Assembly: GCA_005881895.1 (NCBI GenBank)
Contig: VBCG01000061.1
Span: 1-42,636, forward strand
Reading direction: 5' to 3'
DNA from: Betaproteobacteria bacterium
GTDB lineage: Bacteria; Pseudomonadota; Gammaproteobacteria; Burkholderiales; Casimicrobiaceae
DNA: 42,636 nt
Positions 8,800 through 16,795 of this stretch are shown piece by piece. A program made the translations under genes and the position numbers. The notes under the pieces were generated by a model. That model saw only the letters and a program-made list of their open reading frames with translations. It was not told where the DNA came from and did no database searches. Numbering within the stretch: position 1 is the stretch's first letter; the number at the start of each line of letters is the position of its first letter.

Positions 8800-9540
8800 C
8801 AGATGTTTCTCCAGCCGTCCTGCGATCCCGAAAATCACCAGCACGACCACCAAAATCAACAGGATCAGCGCGAACATCAGAGCTGTGTTGTAGGTGCTCT
8901 GCGCGAACGATAAGAGATAGCCGAGCCCGCGACTCGCGGCCACAAACTCGCCGACGCACGCGCCGGTGAAGGCAAAGCCCACTGCGACTTTCAGGCTGCC
9001 CAGCACCGAGGAGGCGACCGCGGGCAGATAGACGTGGCGCACGAGCTCCCAACGGCCGCCGCCCAGAGTGACGATGCGCTCGACCAGCTTCCGATCCACT
9101 TGCCGGATTCCGCTGTACACGGTGAAAAACATCAGGACCGCCACGAGAATGAAGGCGAGCGCCACCTTCGATGCGATCCCGATGCCCATCCAGATGACAA
9201 ATACCGGCGCGAGGATCACGCGCGGGATGGCATTGAGGAGCGTCATCACCGGCTCGATCAGTTCAGCAATCAACGGAACGAGTGCGGCGAGCACGCCGAG
9301 GACGATGCCAACGACTATGCCAATGAGGAGCCCGGCCAATGCCTCCGTGAATGTCGCATTGAGATGCGGCCAGATACGCCCGCTGCCGAACAAATCCACC
9401 AGCGCCGCTCCGATCTGGCTCGGGCTCGGCGCAAACAGCGGATTGAGAAGGTGGCCGCGACCCGCCGCCTCCCAGACCATGAGCACGATGGTAAGCGCCG
9501 CAAGCTGGCGTAGCCAAGCATGGCGCGGGTTGAGCGCCAT
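8785..9540 (-). CDS. ABC transporter permease, NitT/TauT (SsuC-like) family
   Basis: Membrane subunit of an importer for a nitrate, sulfonate, taurine or pyrimidine-like solute. The 251-residue product has about six hydrophobic segments: an N-terminal anchor (LTIVLMVWEAAG) and several in the core, including IGIVVGIVLGVLAALV. The EAA-type cytoplasmic loop reads LGGGRWELVRHVYLPA, the contact site with the ATPase. The ATG at 9540 was chosen because it overlaps the ATPase stop (ATGA); the longer open frame up to 9597 runs into the ATPase gene. Order on this strand is binding protein, ATPase, permease. The substrate is not determined by the sequence. Confidence 0.9.
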   Translation of the reverse strand: MALNPRHAWLRQLAALTIVLMVWEAAGRGHLLNPLFAPSPSQIGAALVDLFGSGRIWPHLNATFTEALAGLLIGIVVGIVLGVLAALVPLIAELIEPVMTLLNAIPRVILAPVFVIWMGIGIASKVALAFILVAVLMFFTVYSGIRQVDRKLVERIVTLGGGRWELVRHVYLPAVASSVLGSLKVAVGFAFTGACVGEFVAASRGLGYLLSFAQSTYNTALMFALILLILVVVLVIFGIAGRLEKHLLRWN

Positions 9541-10298
9541 CACACTGTTGACTCCGCCCGCTGGTCGCGGTCGACTTCGCGCGACAGATCGTTCCACAGC
9601 TTCTCATAGAGCGGAGCGAACGCAGGATGCATACGCGCGCGCACGGGATCACGCGGCCGCGGAATCGGCACCCGATAATCATGCGTGATGTGTGCTCGCG
9701 GGCCCTGCGAGAGCAGGTAGACGCAGTCCGACAAACTGATCGCCTCCTCTAGGTCATGGGTGACCAGCAGCACGCTGATCCGCTCGCGCTCGACGAGTGT
9801 CGCGACTTCCTGAATGATGCGCGCGCGCACGATGGCGTCGAGCGAGGCGAACGGCTCGTCCATCAGGAGCAGCTTCGGCGTCATCGCCAGCACCTGCGCG
9901 AGCGCGACGCGCTTGCGCTGGCCGCCGCTCAGATGACGCGGGAAGCGATGCCCGAAGCCGGCAAGACCCAGCCGTTGGAGCCAGACGTCAGCCTGCTCTT
10001 GCGCCCGGGGCGGTTCGACGCCGTTGAAGATGAGACCAAGCGCGACATTCTCGCGCGCGGTCTTCCACGGCAGCAAGGCGTCGTCCTGAAACAGCATGCC
10101 GATCTCGGATGGCGCAAGCCCGGTCTCGACCGTTCCCGCGAGCGGTTTCTGGAGGCCAATCACCGCGCGCAGCAGGCTAGACTTGCCTGAGCCCGAAGGA
10201 CCGACCAAGCTCACGAACTGGCCTTCGCCGACCGCGATGCTCGCTCCTTCGAGGACCGGCTCGTCGCCGTAGGAGATCGTGAGGTCGGAGACGCGCAG
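9540..10298 (-). CDS. ABC transporter ATP-binding protein, NitT/TauT family; no canonical start codon
   Basis: The ATPase subunit carries Walker A GPSGSGKSS, Q-loop LFQDDALLPW, signature LSGGQRKRVALA, Walker B LLLMDEPF and the switch histidine in VTHD. The normal N-terminus (KLRVSDLTISYGDEPVLEGA, including the A-loop tyrosine) is encoded upstream of the first GTG at 10214, but has no ATG, GTG or TTG in frame. The coding frame follows directly on the TAG stop of the binding-protein gene, in the same frame: TAG, AAG, CTG. I annotate from the CTG at 10298, giving 252 residues. Alternatives are a mutated ATG (AAG at 10301), translation from GTG 10214 with loss of the A-loop, or a sequence error. 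Confidence 0.85.
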   Translation of the reverse strand: MRVSDLTISYGDEPVLEGASIAVGEGQFVSLVGPSGSGKSSLLRAVIGLQKPLAGTVETGLAPSEIGMLFQDDALLPWKTARENVALGLIFNGVEPPRAQEQADVWLQRLGLAGFGHRFPRHLSGGQRKRVALAQVLAMTPKLLLMDEPFASLDAIVRARIIQEVATLVERERISVLLVTHDLEEAISLSDCVYLLSQGPRAHITHDYRVPIPRPRDPVRARMHPAFAPLYEKLWNDLSREVDRDQRAESTV

Positions 10299-10301
10299 CT
10301 T

Positions 10302-11345
10302 CTAGCTTCCCACGATGGTCGTATCGTGCAGCCCGGAAATATTCGCGTCGGGCTTGAGAAGGCCGCCGACGATGAGGCTATGCGCGACACGTTTGGCGGC
10401 GTCGAGATCGATATTCGCGACATCCGGGTAGAGCGAATCGCGATATCGCCCAAGAATTGCCCCGAACTCCTTGAGATCGAGCCCGGTCGTCATCTCCCTC
10501 GGCAGTGCGCCGACGAGCTCGTCGCCGCTCATCGTGTGCAGCGCCTTGAGCGCGTCGCCAAGCGCTTGCGAAAGCTGAACCATCTCCGGCTTGCGCTGCG
10601 CCAGCTCCTTGGCACGCACCGCGACACCCATGAATTCATAGGTCCCGCCCAGATATTTCTGCGCGTCGGCGCTATCCATCGCGTTCACCAGCACGCGCGC
10701 GCCGGATCGCGACAGTACAGTCAGCGCCGGCTCCTGGACAAGACCGGCATCGATCTGCCCCTGCCGCAATGCCTCCAACAGATTGACGCCCAACGTGGCG
10801 AACTGAACCTTGGCCACATCGGCGCCGGCATTCTTCAGGAGGAAAAGCGCCAGCGCGTGGTCGGCGTTGCCGAGTGCGGACACAGCGATGGTCTTGCCTT
10901 CGAGATCCTTGAGCGTGCGGATTTGGCTCGCCGTCTTCGGCGCGGTGACCATGGCAAACAACGGCAGGCGACCGGTGACGGCGAAGCGCCGGATGTCGGC
11001 GCCCACATTGGCATACGCGGTGATCGCAACGTCGAGCGACGTCGCGGCGTAATCTACGGCGCCGCCGACCAGCGCCTGCATCGCAGCACTGCCCCCGCGC
11101 GTATAAACCAATTCCACGTCGAGCCCGTGCTTCTTGAAGTACCCACCCGCACGCGCGACCTCATAGGGCACGCCGCAGAGGAGCTGGCTGCAATAAGCGA
11201 GCTTGATCTGCTTGCTCTGCGCTGTGGACTGCGTCGGCCGCACGGCCGGGATGACGGTCGCGATCAGTACGGCGCCCTTGAGCACCGAGCGGCGCGACAA
11301 ATCGGTGTTGGGGACGCGGGCGGTGGTTTCGTCGCAGCAGCTCAT
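10302..11345 (-). CDS. Periplasmic substrate-binding protein, NitT/TauT-type (Tat-type signal)
   Basis: Binding protein of the neighbouring ABC importer. The 347-residue product starts with a hydrophilic leader containing SRRSVLKG, a twin-arginine motif, followed by the hydrophobic stretch AVLIATVIPAV. This predicts export by the Tat system. The mature part shows the family pattern IKLAYCSQLLCGVPYEVARAGGYFKKHGLDVELV, with YFKKHGLDVEL the best-known block, and NLLEALRQGQIDAGLVQEPA in the second lobe. The ATG at 11345 has GGGAAAG upstream and is preferred over a TTG at 11360. First gene of the three-gene transporter operon. It ends with a TAG that is in frame with the downstream ATPase. Confidence 0.88.
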   Translation of the reverse strand: MSCCDETTARVPNTDLSRRSVLKGAVLIATVIPAVRPTQSTAQSKQIKLAYCSQLLCGVPYEVARAGGYFKKHGLDVELVYTRGGSAAMQALVGGAVDYAATSLDVAITAYANVGADIRRFAVTGRLPLFAMVTAPKTASQIRTLKDLEGKTIAVSALGNADHALALFLLKNAGADVAKVQFATLGVNLLEALRQGQIDAGLVQEPALTVLSRSGARVLVNAMDSADAQKYLGGTYEFMGVAVRAKELAQRKPEMVQLSQALGDALKALHTMSGDELVGALPREMTTGLDLKEFGAILGRYRDSLYPDVANIDLDAAKRVAHSLIVGGLLKPDANISGLHDTTIVGS

Positions 11346-11504
11346 GGGTGTCTTTCCCAAGCGAACGTAATCGCCTCCGGGTCACTCTGTCAACACCGAC
11401 TATTTCTGCTCTAGGAAGGCATCACACGAGACCACACGCATGCGCCAGATTTCCCGTCCTTACCGGTCCACGCGCGCGTCGCCGGGCCTGCAGCGGGATT
11501 CCTG

Positions 11505-11510
11505 TATCAT
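11505..11510 (+). promoter_or_regulatory. Possible -10 element upstream of ispD
   Basis: TATCAT matches the -10 consensus at five of six positions and lies 50 bases before the ispD start, in an AT-richer patch within the 215-base gap between the divergent ABC operon and ispD. No convincing -35 element lies 16-18 bases upstream, so the assignment is weak. Confidence 0.25.
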
Positions 11511-11560
11511 AAAATGCTCTCCACGCGGGTTCCTGCGCAGCACCGAGGTCGGCGTCTGTC

Positions 11561-12265
11561 ATGAGATTTTTTGCATTGATCGCCGCGGCGGGAAATGGCT
11601 TTCGCTTCGGTGCGGGACTGCCAAAGCAATACGCGAAGTTGCATGGCAAACCGGTACTGCAGCATTCAATGGAACGCCTTGCGTCCGGCTTTGTACTGGC
11701 GATGACCTACGTGGTGATCGCCCCTAACGATCATTCGTTCAATGCCACGCTGGGCGAGCAGCCGGGCGTAAGCGTCCTGCGCTGCGGGGGCGCGACCCGC
11801 GGCGCTTCAATCCGTAACGCGCTGGACGCGATGTCAGGCGTCGCCGCCGATGACTGGATCGTCGTTCACGATGCGGTGAGGCCGTGCATCGATCGGACAT
11901 CGTTGTTGCGCCTGCAGAGCGAACTCGCCGGTGATAGTGTTGGGGGCATTCTCGCGATACCGGTGGACGGCACGTTGAAACGTGTTGATGCGACGACTGC
12001 CAATACTGCGCCGCGGGTCATGCGCACCGAGCCTCGCGCTGGATTGTGGAAGGCGCAAACCCCGCAGATGTTCCGGTACGGTTTATTGCATGAAGCGCTC
12101 TCCCGCCCTGGTGCCGAGCTTTTTACGGATGAAGCGCAGGCAGTCGAAGGACTCGGTGCAAAGCCCCGGTTGGTTCAGGGCAGCGAGACGAACATCAAGA
12201 TCACCTACCCGGAGGATCTGCTGCTCGCGGAAGCCATCCTTACGGCAGAAGGGTCGTCTCGATAG
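11561..12265 (+). CDS. ispD: 2-C-methyl-D-erythritol 4-phosphate cytidylyltransferase
   Basis: Third enzyme of the MEP isoprenoid pathway: it joins CTP and methylerythritol 4-phosphate to CDP-methylerythritol. The 234-residue product has the N-terminal nucleotide-binding motif ALIAAAGNGFRFGAGLPKQY, read here as AAAGxGxRFG followed by PKQY. The central VVHDAVRPC corresponds to the HDAARP motif, and KAQTPQMF and TDEAQAVE follow in the C-terminal part. Length is normal. Unlike most proteobacteria, ispF does not follow. The next gene is ispG on the opposite strand, 32 bases away and convergent. A monocistronic unit is likely. Confidence 0.95.
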   Translation: MRFFALIAAAGNGFRFGAGLPKQYAKLHGKPVLQHSMERLASGFVLAMTYVVIAPNDHSFNATLGEQPGVSVLRCGGATRGASIRNALDAMSGVAADDWIVVHDAVRPCIDRTSLLRLQSELAGDSVGGILAIPVDGTLKRVDATTANTAPRVMRTEPRAGLWKAQTPQMFRYGLLHEALSRPGAELFTDEAQAVEGLGAKPRLVQGSETNIKITYPEDLLLAEAILTAEGSSR

Positions 12266-12297
12266 AGGACTCTGGGGCGCGCGGGCGCTCTTGTCCC

Positions 12298-13587
12298 TCA
12301 GCCCTTGCGAATCTCGATCACTCTTTTCTCGCTGCGCAGCTGCGGCGTCGCGCGTTCGCCGCCGTAGGTCGAACGCACGTAGTCGTTGATGATCCGTTCG
12401 AAATCCTCTGCGATTGTCGCGCCTCGAAGCGTCACCGTCTTCTGCCCATCGACGTAGACGGGCGCGACGGGCACTTCGGAGGTTCCCGGCAGACTGATGC
12501 CAATGTTCGCCATCTTCGACTCACCGGGCCCGTTGACCACGCAGCCCATCACCGCGATTGTCATGCTCTCGACGCCCGGATAGTGCTCGCGCCACACCGG
12601 CACTTGAGCCCGTACATACGTCTGAATTTTGTGGGCCAGTTCCTGGAAAAAATCGCTCGACGTGCGGCCGCAGCCTGGGCACGCGCTGACCAGCGGCGCA
12701 AACGAGCGCAGACCCATCGTCTGCAGTATCTCCTGTGCGACGATCACCTCGCGTGTCCGATCGCCATCGGGCTCGGGCGTCAGCGAGATGCGGATGGTGT
12801 CGCCAATGCCCTGCTGCAGCAGGACAGCGAGCGCGGCCGTTGACGCGACGATCCCTTTAGAGCCCAAGCCGGCTTCCGTCAGGCCGAGGTGCAGAGGATA
12901 GTCGCACCGCTGCGCGAGCCCGGTATAAACGGCTATAAGGTCCTGAACGTTCGACACTTTGCACGCGAGAACGATGCGGTCGCCAGGTAGCCCGTACGCC
13001 TCGGCAAACTGCGCACTGCGGATGGCCGACGTGATCAGTGCCTCGCGCATCACTTGCGTCGCGTCATGTGGCACGGCCGATCGGGCATTTTCGTCCATCA
13101 TCGCGGTCAGCAGGTCCTGGTCCAAGCTGCCCCAATTGACGCCGATGCGAATGGGCTTGCCGTAATCGATCGCTTTCTCAATCATTATCCCGAATTGCGG
13201 GTCGTGCTTGGTGCCTCTGCCGACATTGCCGGGATTGATACGATACTTAGCGAGAGCCCGCGCGCATTCGGGAAAATTGGCCAGCAGCACGTGGCCGTTG
13301 AAATGGAAATCGCCGATCAGGGGCACCGTGCAGCCAAGCGCATCGAGACGCATGCGAATCACCGGCACCGCCGCGGCTGCTTCGGCGGTGTCGACCGAGA
13401 TACGCACCAGTTCCGATCCCGCGTCGGCGAGCGCTTTCACCTGCGCGACTGTGGCATCGACGTTCGCGGTATCGGTGTTCGTCATCGACTGCACAACGAT
13501 AGGCGCACCGCCGCCGATTCGGACACCGCCGACCAGGACCGTACGCGAGCGGCGGCGGATAATCGGAGCTTGATTGAGTGATGTCAT
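12298..13587 (-). CDS. ispG: 4-hydroxy-3-methylbut-2-en-1-yl diphosphate synthase (flavodoxin)
   Basis: IspG (GcpE) reductively opens methylerythritol cyclodiphosphate to HMBPP in the MEP pathway. The 429-residue product begins with the TIM-barrel start [19 protein letters not shown], and continues with [16 protein letters not shown] and the glycine-rich YRINPGNVG. The 4Fe-4S ligands are visible as CPGCGRTS and [10 protein letters not shown] near the C-terminus. Length fits the proteobacterial form. It is 196 bases downstream of surE on the same strand and convergent with ispD. The two MEP genes therefore share a locus but not a transcript. Confidence 0.96.
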   Translation of the reverse strand: MTSLNQAPIIRRRSRTVLVGGVRIGGGAPIVVQSMTNTDTANVDATVAQVKALADAGSELVRISVDTAEAAAAVPVIRMRLDALGCTVPLIGDFHFNGHVLLANFPECARALAKYRINPGNVGRGTKHDPQFGIMIEKAIDYGKPIRIGVNWGSLDQDLLTAMMDENARSAVPHDATQVMREALITSAIRSAQFAEAYGLPGDRIVLACKVSNVQDLIAVYTGLAQRCDYPLHLGLTEAGLGSKGIVASTAALAVLLQQGIGDTIRISLTPEPDGDRTREVIVAQEILQTMGLRSFAPLVSACPGCGRTSSDFFQELAHKIQTYVRAQVPVWREHYPGVESMTIAVMGCVVNGPGESKMANIGISLPGTSEVPVAPVYVDGQKTVTLRGATIAEDFERIINDYVRSTYGGERATPQLRSEKRVIEIRKG

Positions 13588-13783
13588 TGTTTCCGCTAGG
13601 CATTGCCAATAGATGGCATTTGAGTGCCCCCTGCGTGTCGGCTCCTCTTCGGGAGATTCGACTCCAATGTCGCGAAGAGTTTACCTTATGCGAATTCTCG
13701 GGACGCGCACCAGGGCCGGTATCGCATCGCCGTCAATGGCGTTCGCGGCCGGCATTATACCGGTCAGTGCGAAACGCCGTGCG

Positions 13784-14551
13784 CTACGTCGATTCGGGTC
13801 GTGCGATCGCATGACCGCACGCTGCGATAACCGTTTCGGGCATGGGTGCATCGGCGAACCAGCAATGGCGGACGATAGTGATGTTGCCGGCGTCGAGGCT
13901 GCTGTTTTCATCGCCCGGCGTTAGCGTTCCCGGGCGTCCTCGACGGATGCGGTAGGTGATTCGTTCGGGTGTCGACGTGACCACGTCGCAGCTGTTGGCG
14001 AGCTTGTCGCGGCCCACGCGTGCCTGCCTCACCGGTGCGGGTACGACCGCCGGCAAATTTAGGCTGAGCCAATGACCGTCCGCGACCCATTCCAAGCGAC
14101 TGTTCCATAGCGCGTGCAACAAGCGGCGCAATGTCGCGGGCAGGACGTGCACGTCGGTGAGCCCGCCGACTTGGGAGACGGCGATTGCCGGCACGCCCCA
14201 AAACGTCGCTTCGCGAGCGATGGCCATCGTGCCCGAATAGGCGAGGTCTTCGGCGACATTGCGTTTGTCGTTGACGCCGGCGAGCACGAGGTCGGGTTTC
14301 GGTCCGTGGGCGAACAGGATCGTCATGGCCGCCACCACGCAATCGGCGGGGGCACCCGAACAGGCAAACGTGCGTTCGCGAATGCGGGTGAGAATCAGGT
14401 CGTGGTCGAAGGAAAGCTGATGACTGGCGGCGGTCCATTTGCGCTCGGGCGCGACGATCCAGACGTCGGTTCCAATGACGACGGCGGCGTCGGCAAGCAC
14501 GCCGATGCCTGGTGCGCCGATACCGTCGTCATTGCAGACTAGGATGCGCAT
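13784..14551 (-). CDS. SurE-like 5'/3'-nucleotidase (survival protein family), variant motifs
   Basis: The family removes phosphate from nucleoside monophosphates and some polyphosphates, with a metal bound by the N-terminal NDDG. The 255-residue product starts MRILVCNDDG with both aspartates present (residues 8 and 9). It continues with SGAPADCV and the block LAGVNDKRNVAEDLAYSGTMAIA. That block keeps the metal-binding asparagine and YSGT, but has lost the usual glycines (consensus GINxGxNxGxDxxYSGT). The region of the conserved catalytic serine reads ERKWTAASHQLS, where the family usually has NRSGAS. The start at 14551 gives the exact family N-terminus. It follows the MBL-fold hydrolase by 13 bases and belongs to the ABC operon. 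It may be a paralogue with a different phosphorylated substrate. Confidence 0.85.
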   Translation of the reverse strand: MRILVCNDDGIGAPGIGVLADAAVVIGTDVWIVAPERKWTAASHQLSFDHDLILTRIRERTFACSGAPADCVVAAMTILFAHGPKPDLVLAGVNDKRNVAEDLAYSGTMAIAREATFWGVPAIAVSQVGGLTDVHVLPATLRRLLHALWNSRLEWVADGHWLSLNLPAVVPAPVRQARVGRDKLANSCDVVTSTPERITYRIRRGRPGTLTPGDENSSLDAGNITIVRHCWFADAPMPETVIAACGHAIARPEST

Positions 14552-14564
14552 GAAGGCCCGTGAA

Positions 14565-15713
14565 TCAGAGGTCGACCGAGTCACCGGTTGCGAGATCGAC
14601 TCGCAACGTCGGGAGATGCTGGTGCAGGCGCGCCAAGATAGGCGGCTCGCATGAGTGGCCGAGCACCATCCGCGCGCCACTGCTTGCGATTAGCGCCCGG
14701 TTTTCGATGAGCGTCGGGTGCGTTGGTAGACGCAGCCAGTCCGCACGTCCTTCGGCCACCATGTGCTCACCGGGGCTTCCCATCGGCAGATGACCGGTAA
14801 ACAGCGTTGGGTGCGCCGCCACGCGCGCGGACGCCAGGATGGCCCGTGCGGGGCCGGACATGCCCATCCCGTCATGACAGATCAGCGCTGCAGGCGGCAG
14901 CGGCGTGCCTTCCCGCCAGTCGGTGGCCGCGTCAAGACGCGCCGCGAGCACGGCGGCCCCGGTCTCCCTGAGCCAGCCGCTATCGTCGATCTGGGCGCGC
15001 AATGCCTTCCTCATGCCCGGGGCGAGCGCCACTTGGCCGGGAACGATTGCGAGCAGTTCCGCAGAGCGGCCGTAGAGCGGTGTTGGCAAAACGCAGCCAA
15101 GTGGCTTCCTGGCAATCCAACGCGTAATCTGCGCCACGCGCTCGGTGGCAGGGACATCGTCGTCGCCATAGGAGGCGTCGATCGCAATCGCGTCGCTCGC
15201 CGGCAACGGATCGATCGCGAAGATCCGGCTCGCCGGCGCCGTGTCGCCGCAGTAATGGAACCGTACGCTGCCGTCGTCGATCATGCACCACAGCCCGCCG
15301 ACAATGTGACCGGAACGGCCGGTCGAGATCTGCAGGGGGCCGAGTCGCAGCGCTTGCTCGCCGAGCGGCAAGCGCTCGATGGGGTAGCGCCGGACGAGCT
15401 CGACATGGGCGGGCTCGCCATAGTCCGTCAAACATTGCGCGACCTCGCGCTGACTTTCGGGCGAGATGAAGATGCGGCCGCGAAAGCCGCCGGCAACACA
15501 CCAGCCGAGCGCGCCGACGTGGTCCTCGTGCGCATGGGTGATGACGATCGCGTCGGTGGCCCGGAGCGCGGCCGCGGGAATGGCAGGATAGTAGTCGCGT
15601 CCCGGCGAGCTGGTCTTGACGCCGGCATCGAGCAACAGGCGGTAGCCACCGACCTCGACACCCACACAAGTCCGTCCTTTTTCGGCGAAGCCGCCGTGCA
15701 GCCTCAATCGCAT
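14565..15713 (-). CDS. Metallo-beta-lactamase-fold hydrolase (RNase J/CPSF-like group)
   Basis: The 382-residue product contains the MBL metal motif THAHEDHVGA (HxHxDH). Later candidate metal ligands are in SGHIVGG and YCGDTA, and a C-terminal GHSCEPP could provide a further histidine. The arrangement resembles the beta-CASP or exonuclease-like branch of the fold, but I cannot assign nuclease, lactonase or phosphodiesterase activity. The ATG at 15713 starts two bases after the ABC ATPase stop; a TTG at 15719 overlapping that stop is an alternative. Position between the ATPase and surE suggests that both hydrolases act on the transported compound. Confidence 0.85.
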   Translation of the reverse strand: MRLRLHGGFAEKGRTCVGVEVGGYRLLLDAGVKTSSPGRDYYPAIPAAALRATDAIVITHAHEDHVGALGWCVAGGFRGRIFISPESQREVAQCLTDYGEPAHVELVRRYPIERLPLGEQALRLGPLQISTGRSGHIVGGLWCMIDDGSVRFHYCGDTAPASRIFAIDPLPASDAIAIDASYGDDDVPATERVAQITRWIARKPLGCVLPTPLYGRSAELLAIVPGQVALAPGMRKALRAQIDDSGWLRETGAAVLAARLDAATDWREGTPLPPAALICHDGMGMSGPARAILASARVAAHPTLFTGHLPMGSPGEHMVAEGRADWLRLPTHPTLIENRALIASSGARMVLGHSCEPPILARLHQHLPTLRVDLATGDSVDL

Positions 15714-15715
15714 CT

Positions 15716-16795
15716 TCAATTCCCGCCCGTTCCGGAAATAATCCAGCCGTCCGCAACGTCGAGCTTGACCGCGGCCCCGGGCGCCAGCATGAACGGCTCG
15801 GGAACTGTCAGATGCAGCAATTTATCGGGTGCCGCCTCGACATGCGCTTCGAGTCGAAAAAAACCGCCCTGATAGACAGCGCGGTCGACTCGCGCCGCCA
15901 CACCGGCCGCGTCAGGCGCAACGATCGTCAAATCACGCGCCCGCAAACAGACCTGTGCGGCGCTAACCGCCTTCTGCGTCGGCTCGCAACGCACCCGCAC
16001 GACATGTCCGTAAAGATCCGCCGCGCAGGTGCCGTCGCCGTCAACCGATCGAATAGCCACCGGCAGCACCATGCCATCGCCGACGAATCCGGCAACTCTC
16101 GCATTCGCAGGCTCGCGATAGAGCTGCGACGGCTTCGCCAGCTGCAGCAATCGCCCGCTATCCATGACACCGATGCGATCGGCGAGCGCCATCGCTTCAG
16201 CCTGATCGTGGGTGATGTAGATCATCGTGGTGCCGGTGCGCTCGTGAAAGCGGACGAATTCATCTTCCATCGAAGCGCGCAGATGCACGTCGAGATTCGC
16301 GAGCGGCTCGTCGAGCAGCACCAACCCCGGCTCGGTGACAAGGCAGCGCGCCAGTGCGACGCGCTGGCGTTGTCCGCCGGACAGCATCGCGGGAGTGCGC
16401 TGCCCGAAGCCGTCGAGATCGACCAGGCTCAATGCCGCGTCGACGCGACGCGATCGCTCTGGCTCCTTCACCCCCGCGACGGTCAGACCGTACGCGACGT
16501 TTTCGGCGACGCTCATGTGCGGCCAGAGCGCGTAGGACTGAAACACTATGCCGATGCGGCGTCGCTCAGGCGGCACGTGCGTCGCGGCGCTCGACACGAC
16601 GCTGTTGCCGATGAGGATACGTCCGGCCTCCGACTTGTCGAAGCCCGCGATCTGCCGCAGCAACGTCGTCTTGCCACATCCCGATGGTCCGAGGATCGCG
16701 ACGAATTCACCGTCATTGACCTGCAATGACACATCGTCCAGCGCACGGAAGGAGCCGAACGACTTGGTAAGTCCCTCGACCGTCAGTCGCGCCAT
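15716..16795 (-). CDS. ABC transporter ATP-binding protein, iron(III)/polyamine/2-aminoethylphosphonate type
   Basis: The 359-residue ATPase shows Walker A GPSGCGKTT, Q-loop VFQSYALWPHM, signature LSGGQRQRVALA, Walker B VLLDEPLANLD and switch ITHD. A C-terminal TOBE-like domain follows (VCLRARDLTI onward). This architecture is shared by FbpC, PotA and PhnT. The ATG at 16795 lies 13 bases inside the permease gene; the longer open frame up to 17857 is a shadow of the permease. It energises import through the fused permease encoded upstream. The binding protein of the operon belongs to the family used for iron and phosphonate. Confidence 0.93.
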   Translation of the reverse strand: MARLTVEGLTKSFGSFRALDDVSLQVNDGEFVAILGPSGCGKTTLLRQIAGFDKSEAGRILIGNSVVSSAATHVPPERRRIGIVFQSYALWPHMSVAENVAYGLTVAGVKEPERSRRVDAALSLVDLDGFGQRTPAMLSGGQRQRVALARCLVTEPGLVLLDEPLANLDVHLRASMEDEFVRFHERTGTTMIYITHDQAEAMALADRIGVMDSGRLLQLAKPSQLYREPANARVAGFVGDGMVLPVAIRSVDGDGTCAADLYGHVVRVRCEPTQKAVSAAQVCLRARDLTIVAPDAAGVAARVDRAVYQGGFFRLEAHVEAAPDKLLHLTVPEPFMLAPGAAVKLDVADGWIISGTGGN

